From assembly GCA_965219635.1 (NCBI GenBank), contig OZ244783.1, positions 372,001-436,000 of the forward strand: a stretch of 64,000 nt of DNA, read 5' to 3'. Below are positions 58,898-64,000 of the stretch, one piece after another (position 1 is the stretch's first letter; every line of letters starts with the position of its first letter). The position numbers and the translations under genes were made by a program. The stretch is from JAPOXR01 sp965219635. Its GTDB lineage: Bacteria > Pseudomonadota > Alphaproteobacteria > Rhodobacterales > Rhodobacteraceae. Below the pieces are notes generated by a model. The model saw nothing but the letters and a program-made list of their open reading frames with translations. It was not told the origin of the DNA and ran no database searches.

Positions 58898-59755
58898 TCA
58901 AGGTTCGGGCCGGCTGCCGGTAAGGTTGCTGCCTTCAGGACCATACTCAGCAACAAGTCCTGCGATCATCTCACTGTCTATGCCGTCGAAAGACGGCAGG
59001 GCGCCACCAGGGCGAGGAGTGATCCAGCGTCCGCCGTCAACAAGTTCCCTGTTCACGACCGGCCGGCCGCTTTCGTCAACCTGCAACCGGCCGGAGACCT
59101 CCGGTCGCATGCGATGCAGAGTTACCCGTGCCATGTGGATGCTCTCCAGGAGTGCCGGGCCGAACTCCTCGATCGAAACGCTTATAGTCAAATCAACCCG
59201 TTCCTGCGTTTGGCTTCGTGCAAAATGCCAATTCCGCGAAATTGCTTCGATCAAAGATAGCGGACTGAAGATCGGGTCCTTACCCGGAGCGGCGCCAGCC
59301 AATCGCCAGAGCGGCATCACATGCTGGTCAAGCATCCAGAGGTCGACGAAATCCCGCTTCCTCATCCGCGACCCGGCGGCAAGCGCCTTGTTGATTGCAA
59401 GGTCTGCAAAATGCAGGCGCCAACCGAATAGCGGATCTGGCGCAGGCGCAAAGAACTCGCTTGTCAATCCATGTGTCCATTGAAGGATTGTGGTCCCGAT
59501 ATTCGGTTTTGAGACGGTGCATTCGCGGAAACCGCTAAAGCTCTCTCGGAGTTCCACGAAATAGCCTTCCGCCTCAAGCGCACTCTTGTCTGTCTCCATC
59601 AGTTCGTCGAGTTCTCCAGCGGCAAAGATGTCCAGGTCATCGCTCAGACGAATTCCGTGCTGTTGAATGACTGCGCCTCCGGCGAAAGGACTGTCCGGGT
59701 CGCGACAGGCGCTGATGACGGTGATTATCTCTTTTTGGAAGTTATCAAGCGGCAT
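58898..59755 (-). CDS. Second nucleotidyltransferase (AbiEii-like), unrelated in detail to the first
   Basis: 285 residues from ATG 59755. The active site is GGAVIQQHGIRLSDDLDIF with D40 and D42, and the family's ADLAINKALAAGSRMRKRDFVDLWML (in pieces: KALAAGSRMRKRDFVD) supplies basic residues. The C-terminal half (DLTISVSIEEFGP, LHRMRPEVSGRLQVD) is not shared with the first toxin. Its start overlaps the end of the upstream 96-residue gene by 11 bases. The pair looks like another toxin/antitoxin module with an enzyme that modifies nucleotides; the target is unknown. Confidence 0.75.
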   Translation of the reverse strand: MPLDNFQKEIITVISACRDPDSPFAGGAVIQQHGIRLSDDLDIFAAGELDELMETDKSALEAEGYFVELRESFSGFRECTVSKPNIGTTILQWTHGLTSEFFAPAPDPLFGWRLHFADLAINKALAAGSRMRKRDFVDLWMLDQHVMPLWRLAGAAPGKDPIFSPLSLIEAISRNWHFARSQTQERVDLTISVSIEEFGPALLESIHMARVTLHRMRPEVSGRLQVDESGRPVVNRELVDGGRWITPRPGGALPSFDGIDSEMIAGLVAEYGPEGSNLTGSRPEP

Positions 59756-60035
59756 TGCCAATACAGTTCTCGACCTCCCGGTCGATTGCGGCGGCAAGAA
59801 ATGTAGCCTCAAGGTCGCCATTGACCCGGAGATCTTCGGCAACTGCGCGCATGCAGTCAAAGGTGGCATGGGGCGGCGTGTTCCAGAGTGCCAGGGCGTG
59901 ATACTTGTCCCAGGCCGTCTTTCGCAGTTCCATCAACCGTTCACCGATTTCTTCGTATTCGATCGCTCGTGCCTGCTGGGAAGCGCGAACCTCGGCTGCG
60001 CAGATGAAACGCTTATCAATTGCCGATTCCGCCAT
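59745..60035 (-). CDS. Possible antitoxin partner of the second nucleotidyltransferase
   Basis: 96 residues, mostly helical (AIDKRFICAAEVRASQQARA, EYEEIGERLMELRKTAWDKYHALAL, NGDLEATFLAAAIDREVENCIG). No known DNA-binding fold is obvious. It overlaps the enzyme's start by 11 bases, which suggests coupled synthesis. It matches neither of the other partners in sequence. Antitoxin function is inferred from its position only. Confidence 0.55.
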   Translation of the reverse strand: MAESAIDKRFICAAEVRASQQARAIEYEEIGERLMELRKTAWDKYHALALWNTPPHATFDCMRAVAEDLRVNGDLEATFLAAAIDREVENCIGNAA

Positions 60036-60042
60036 GGCATCC

Positions 60043-60071
60043 GATATATGGTCTCAGGGGTCAGAATTGAA
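60043..60071 (-). promoter_or_regulatory. Possible leaderless promoter of the second pair
   Basis: Minus strand TATATC (60048-60043) lies 7 bases before the ATG at 60035, with a weak TTCAAT 17 bases further upstream. Geometry equals the other two modules but the -35 is poor. Confidence 0.35.
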
Positions 60072-60275
60072 GTTGGGCTCAACCGCTGCGCTGTACCGCG
60101 ATCCTGCATTTGGTTTTGCTGGCAGTTGAGGCCGCTTTGCTCTTTACCGGCCCGGCACCATTCCAACCAAATCAAACAGGCACCAATCGAGACTGCTGAT
60201 CCGGGTCCTTGATCAACCAACAATCAGGAAGGTCCAGCAAACCGGGCTGAGGCAGCCGCGTTTCGTGACCGGCCG

Positions 60276-61439
60276 TTACGAACTGGTGGTCCCGGACGGC
60301 GTTGATCCCTTGCCGGTTGTGGAGCCTTCGACCTCGCCGAGCACTTCGTCTGTATGTTGGCCAAGAGCCGGAAGATCGGGAACAAGCTGTCCAGGTTCGT
60401 CGGCAAACTTGATGGGCAATCCGATATGAAGGTTGCCGTTATCATCCCTGACCAGCATTTCACGGGCAGTTGCCTGCGCACTGTGGAACGCCTCGTGGAT
60501 GTCTAGGACTGGAGCTGCGCAGACGTCCAGAGTCGAAAAGAACTTCTCCCATTCATCCCGGGTTCGAAGGGCAAACGTCTTCCGGAGAAATGACTTGACC
60601 GGCTCCTGCGATGGTCCGTTGGGACCGGCCGCAATGTCGACGAGGTCAGGCCTGCCAAGCGCGTTCAGCATGTTTTCGATGAATTTCCTTTCAACGCCCC
60701 CAAGCGCAACATGCTTTCCATCCTTGGTCGCGTATGTCGTGAAGAAGGCATAGCCGCCGAAGCTTCTCTCGTTCTTGACGATTGGCGCACGATCCTCGGC
60801 GAAGACAGGGCCGGTGACGTTGGGCAGCCATGACATGAGGCTGTCCATCATCGAGATGTCCAGATAGTCGCCCTTGCCAGTACTTTCGCGCCGATAGAGC
60901 GCCATGAGGATACCCGCGAGAGCCACCAGCGAACCGGTCACATCCGCCACGGGCATTCCTGGATTAGCGGGTTGTCCATCGTGGCCCAGATTCAGCGACA
61001 GGGTTCCGGCAAGCGCCTGGATGGCGAGGTCATGGGCAGGGCGTCTTGCCTCCGGGCCGGTTTGCCCGAAAGCAGCGATGGAGGCGTAGATGATGCGCGG
61101 GTTGCGATCCCGGACGGTAGCTGGACCGATACCAAGCCTGTCCACAACACCGGGACGAAACGCTTCGACGAATATGTCCGACTTCTCGGCCAGGGCAAGC
61201 AGACTGTCCCGGCCTTTGTCTTCTTTCAGGTTGAGCACTACCGATTTCTTGTTTCGATGTGTGTTGCGGAACCAGACTGTGACTCCGTCTATTGTCCGGT
61301 ATCCCACATTCCGTACAGGCTCTCCTCCTGGAGGCTCAATTTTGGTGACCTCAGCGCCATGATCGGCCATCACTTGGGTCAGGTATGGACCTGGAAGAAA
61401 CTGCGTCAGGTCCAGAACACGAATTCCATCAAGTTTCAT
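60276..61439 (-). CDS. CaiB/BaiF-family (class III) CoA-transferase
   Basis: 387 residues from ATG 61439. It opens MKLDGIRVLDLTQFLPGPYLTQVMADHGAEVTKIEPPGG (in pieces), with the HDLAIQALAGTLSLN segment holding the catalytic aspartate (family motif around D in HDL). Later blocks VADVTGSLVALAGILMAL and FGGYAFFTTYATKDGKHVAL (in parts) are family features. It moves CoA from an acyl-CoA to a free acid. It is downstream of a CitE-type lyase on the same strand (217 bases), a pairing found in itaconate/citramalate and related dicarboxylate breakdown. The acid is not known. Confidence 0.88.
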   Translation of the reverse strand: MKLDGIRVLDLTQFLPGPYLTQVMADHGAEVTKIEPPGGEPVRNVGYRTIDGVTVWFRNTHRNKKSVVLNLKEDKGRDSLLALAEKSDIFVEAFRPGVVDRLGIGPATVRDRNPRIIYASIAAFGQTGPEARRPAHDLAIQALAGTLSLNLGHDGQPANPGMPVADVTGSLVALAGILMALYRRESTGKGDYLDISMMDSLMSWLPNVTGPVFAEDRAPIVKNERSFGGYAFFTTYATKDGKHVALGGVERKFIENMLNALGRPDLVDIAAGPNGPSQEPVKSFLRKTFALRTRDEWEKFFSTLDVCAAPVLDIHEAFHSAQATAREMLVRDDNGNLHIGLPIKFADEPGQLVPDLPALGQHTDEVLGEVEGSTTGKGSTPSGTTSS

Positions 61440-61656
61440 GCTGGGCCAGCCCTGTCCCGGCTGCAATAGCGGCGTTGAAGAAGTGAGTCTTGGTGCCGGC
61501 GGAATATGGTGGCATGGCATGTCGATACAGCCGCGCACAGGACGGGCGCAGGCATCAGGCCGGCATCAGCAATGACATTTGCCAGCAATTGGTTCATTTG
61601 TCCGGTCCCTGACTCTTGCGTCGAAACCCCATGAATATTGTCGAGATGCGGGGCGA

Positions 61657-62496
61657 TCATGCGACACCGGCAGCTGCTGCCGCAGCCAGGACTTGCTCCA
61701 TCTTGCGGATGACCGGTTTCTCGATGAGCTTGCCATCAACCATGATCAGCCCGCTGTCGCTGGCGGCAAATGCCTTGACGATCTTGCGCGCCTCGGCGGT
61801 TTCTTCGGGCGTCGGAGTGAATATGGCATTCACGACCGGCACGTTGGTTGGATGCAGGACAGCCTTTCCTGTAAATCCAAATGCCTTCGCCCGGCTGGTT
61901 TCAGCTTCAAGAGCCTCAAGATTGCGAAAGTCCAGAGTTGGCACATCCATGGCGCCGATGCCTGCCTGGCGCGCTGCTTGAACAATTCTGGAGCGTGCAT
62001 GGATCAATGGCTCGTGATCAAGCTCGCATCCGAGTTCGGATACGAGGTCCACGGCGCCAAACAGGAGCAGATCAAGCCGGGGCGAGGCTGCCGCAATAGC
62101 CTCAACATTCCCGAGTCCCTCAAGGCTCTCGATCAGTGCTACGAGACGTGCTCCACATCCGGCTTCCGTCAGAACTGCATCGGCAATTGCAACCTCGCCA
62201 GGTCCATCGGCCTTGGGCAGGAGAACAAGTCCGCAGGAGGGAGCAGCCTCGGCAATGGCAAGCAGGTCCGATAACCCGCAAGCGGACTTGAGACTGTTTA
62301 TGCGCACCGTGCGCTCAGGTCCCGGACCGGACTCGCAAAGCCACGGTATGGCTACGTCGCGCGCCTCTGATTTTGCGCCGGGTGCCACGGCATCCTCAAG
62401 GTCGACGCATACCATATCAGCGCCCGCCGCAAGCGCCTTCCCAAATCTGTCCGGCCTGGAGCCAGGCACAAACAGCATGGACCTCCGGGCTTTCAT
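61657..62496 (-). CDS. CitE-type HpcH/HpaI-family lyase (malyl/citramalyl-CoA lyase-like)
   Basis: 279 residues from ATG 62496. The family pattern reads MLFVPGSRPDRFGKALAAGADMVCVDLEDAV, RINS, ALIESLEGLGN, LLFGAVDLVSELG (metal-binding Glu/Asp) and KAVLHPTNVPVVNAIF, where the usual HPxQ is HPTN. It belongs to the CitE branch, not the class II HpaI aldolases, and cleaves or hydrolyses a 3-hydroxyacyl-CoA such as malyl- or citramalyl-CoA. With the CoA-transferase it could activate and split a C4-C5 dicarboxylate. Confidence 0.85.
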   Translation of the reverse strand: MKARRSMLFVPGSRPDRFGKALAAGADMVCVDLEDAVAPGAKSEARDVAIPWLCESGPGPERTVRINSLKSACGLSDLLAIAEAAPSCGLVLLPKADGPGEVAIADAVLTEAGCGARLVALIESLEGLGNVEAIAAASPRLDLLLFGAVDLVSELGCELDHEPLIHARSRIVQAARQAGIGAMDVPTLDFRNLEALEAETSRAKAFGFTGKAVLHPTNVPVVNAIFTPTPEETAEARKIVKAFAASDSGLIMVDGKLIEKPVIRKMEQVLAAAAAAGVA

Positions 62497-62933
62497 TGGT
62501 GAGCCTCTGCCTCAGCAGAACTTTCGACCCCACTCGTCCATGTGGATCGACTGTTCATGCCACTATGCTTGCAGTGCTGCTCATTCCCTTGCCCGGTGGC
62601 TGAACCGGCTGGAAGTTTGTTATCATCGCAAACTTGCATCAGATCCACCTTGCCGAATTCAACATTCTCGAAGTCGATGCAGGCGGAGCGGTGCTCGGGC
62701 TTGCCGACCAGCACCTGTGCATTCAGGCCCTGCGTGGCACCTATTCCAGACTCCACCGAGTTTCTCTGGCGAGCAACTGGAGCGCATGCTTGCAGTGACA
62801 CAATCGTGAACTCTTCCAGCATCATCGGCCGGTAAGTTGACGAAAGCCGGATGGCAAAGTCAAGCCGGATGCCGACAGAACCAGGCAACCGCAAATCTGC
62901 CGATGGCCGGACTGCGGTGGTGACTGTTGACAA
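62493..62933 (-). CDS. Possible 146-residue protein overlapping citE-like start
   Basis: The frame ends with TGA inside ATGA, four bases into the CitE-like start, the geometry of coupled genes, and it reads upstream to ATG 62933. The translation has no recognised family and its composition (many Ser, Gly, Gln) is not strongly coding-like. It may be a real unknown protein or an open frame by chance. Confidence 0.3.
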   Translation of the reverse strand: MSTVTTAVRPSADLRLPGSVGIRLDFAIRLSSTYRPMMLEEFTIVSLQACAPVARQRNSVESGIGATQGLNAQVLVGKPEHRSACIDFENVEFGKVDLMQVCDDNKLPAGSATGQGNEQHCKHSGMNSRSTWTSGVESSAEAEAHQ

Positions 62934-62989
62934 TCGGTAGCATCGTAGTGTTTGAATTGACTGGAAAATTCCTTTGAGGGAGGTGGCTT

Positions 62990-64000
62990 ATGACCATCAA
63001 CACGCTTACGCGCCGAGTACCGGTTGCCTTACTTGCAATCGCATTTGCCGGAGTATCGGCACAGGCACAGGAAATGCTGTTTCTGGCTGAAGATGTGCCC
63101 GCAGGACTGAACTATGATGGACCTGCCGCGGCTATCCCGACCAGCCAGACTGGCATGGTCAACGTCATGGAGCCTCTTTTCGGCTATGCCGTTAATCCAC
63201 CCAACGCAAGCGGTGTCATCACACCGGACTTCGACACATTCGAGGGCAGGCTTGCCGAAAGCTGGAGTTTCGATCCTGCGACACTGACCTGGACGATGAA
63301 GCTTAGGCAGGGGGTCATGGGCTGCGATGGAGCGGAATTCACCGCTGATGACGTGGTCTACACCTTTGCCCGCGCAAAGTCGGTATCGGGAGCGGCACCG
63401 ATTGGTTGGTTCCTGTCAAACGTTGCTTCGATCGCCAACTTCACGCCTAATGTGTTTGGCGATGAAGCGGCAAGATCTCTTGGTGATGAGGTCACCAAAC
63501 TGGATGACTACACTGTCGCCATCCGGCAATCGGAACAAAACGCACTGTTCCTTCCCGTTCTCACGATCTTCGGGCTTTACATGTTCGACAAGGAACTGAT
63601 GGACATGAATGCCACCGACGACGATCCGTGGGCGCACAACTACACGAACAATGTCGGCGTCCCCAGTTTCGGCCCCTATTGTGTCGAAAGCTGGACCAAG
63701 GATGATGAGATCGTGTTCGTCGCCAACGAGAACTACTATCGTGGCGCTCCGGCGATCAAACGGGTGGTGATGAAGAAGGTTCCCCAATCTTCCAATCGCC
63801 TTGTCATCCTTCGCACCGGGCAGGCGCAGCTCGTTCAGGGTCTGACGCCTCGCGAGTTTGACAGCTTGCGAGGGACCGACGGCATTTCGGTCGGGAGTGT
63901 TTCAGGAAACGAAAACCTCTTCGTACACATGAATTTCGACGTTCCTCCGTTCGACAACGTTCTTGTACGCCGGGCAGTGGCGCACTCGATCCCGACCGGA
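62990..64000 (+). CDS. Family 5 (dipeptide/oligopeptide/nickel-type) solute-binding protein, C-terminus cut by window edge
   Basis: 337 residues read to the right edge with no stop. The start has GGGAGGTGGCTT before it and opens a signal peptide (MTINTLTRRVPVALLAIAFAGVSAQAQ). The mature part shows the family 5 pattern: LAESWSFDPATLTWTMKLRQGV, FTADDVVYTFARAKS, SFGPYCVESWTKDDEIVFVANENYY and NLFVHMNFDVPPFDNVLVRRAVAHSI (all in parts). It is a periplasmic receptor for a peptide-like or other ligand; the transporter genes probably lie beyond the edge. It is divergent from the CitE-type gene, so both may share a catabolic role. Confidence 0.88.
   Translation, partial: MTINTLTRRVPVALLAIAFAGVSAQAQEMLFLAEDVPAGLNYDGPAAAIPTSQTGMVNVMEPLFGYAVNPPNASGVITPDFDTFEGRLAESWSFDPATLTWTMKLRQGVMGCDGAEFTADDVVYTFARAKSVSGAAPIGWFLSNVASIANFTPNVFGDEAARSLGDEVTKLDDYTVAIRQSEQNALFLPVLTIFGLYMFDKELMDMNATDDDPWAHNYTNNVGVPSFGPYCVESWTKDDEIVFVANENYYRGAPAIKRVVMKKVPQSSNRLVILRTGQAQLVQGLTPREFDSLRGTDGISVGSVSGNENLFVHMNFDVPPFDNVLVRRAVAHSIPTG

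Noticed and set aside
56001..60275. Duplicate of the tRNA-Ser 3' end as an attachment site
   Set aside because: Reading the window I found no second copy of the T-arm and acceptor sequence; an att site may lie beyond it but cannot be claimed.
61657..62496. This HpcH/HpaI-family gene as the missing HpaI aldolase of the hpa cluster
   Set aside because: The motifs (VPGSRPDR, VDLEDAV, ESLEGLGN) are those of the CitE branch and it is 33 kb away next to a CoA-transferase.
1..64000. CRISPR arrays, insertion sequences, phage genes
   Set aside because: No regularly spaced repeats, transposase motifs, terminal inverted repeats or phage structural genes were seen.

Overview
The window looks like chromosomal DNA of an alphaproteobacterium, probably Rhizobiales-like; the exact taxon cannot be fixed from sequence alone. 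The reasons are moderate-to-high GC, many GTG/TTG starts, the rplY-pth-ychF housekeeping neighbourhood, a form II cox cluster, a preTA-type pyrimidine pathway and many ABC importers. Most of it is a patchwork of catabolic operons around a small housekeeping core.

Left part (1-10.4 kb): an enolase-superfamily sugar-acid dehydratase, cut by the left edge, is divergent from a sugar ABC importer operon (binding protein, two permeases, one ATPase). That operon runs on into a mutarotase-lactonase fusion, a membrane fatty-acid-desaturase-type di-iron enzyme and a sterol-desaturase-type di-iron enzyme. Together they suggest uptake and oxidative breakdown of a deoxy- or modified sugar. An AbrB-type membrane protein follows on the other strand.

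10.5-22 kb: a molybdenum hydroxylase (cox-like) locus: moxR/coxD and coxE maturation genes, xdhC/coxI, a MoeA-like protein with a degenerate MobA-like tail, then coxS-coxL-coxM with a form II (AYRGAGR) large subunit. A HigA-like regulator and small ORFs interrupt the locus. An agmatinase-family ureohydrolase follows.

22-31.5 kb: a stand-alone HEPN-motif protein; an operon of a class III aminotransferase plus homoprotocatechuate meta-cleavage genes (hpaF, hpaE, hpaD, a single hpaG-like gene, hpaH) behind a perfect 9-bp inverted repeat; a PepSY-like small protein; and an XRE regulator plus conserved unknown protein read from an apparently leaderless, palindrome-covered promoter.

31.6-45.2 kb: a glutamine-amidotransferase/inositol-monophosphatase fusion, a DUF2237-like protein, an alkylsulfatase-like metallo-beta-lactamase protein, then housekeeping genes pth, rplY, lldD-like, an isolated trpA, a VOC protein, ychF, ileS and truA.

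45.2-55.8 kb: one long leftward set for reductive pyrimidine catabolism: preT, preA, omega-aminotransferase, N-carbamoyl-beta-alanine amidase, dihydropyrimidinase and a NMT1/THI5-type ABC importer.

56-60 kb: a tRNA-Ser(GCU) followed by a cluster of nucleotidyltransferase (AbiEii-like) toxin/antitoxin-type pairs. One pair is tandemly duplicated with its second toxin copy inactivated, and a separate third pair lies beyond. All three upstream partners sit 7 nt behind -10-like elements, suggesting leaderless transcripts.

60-64 kb: a CaiB-type CoA-transferase, a CitE-type lyase, and a family 5 solute-binding protein cut by the right edge. No CRISPR array, insertion sequence or prophage was seen.
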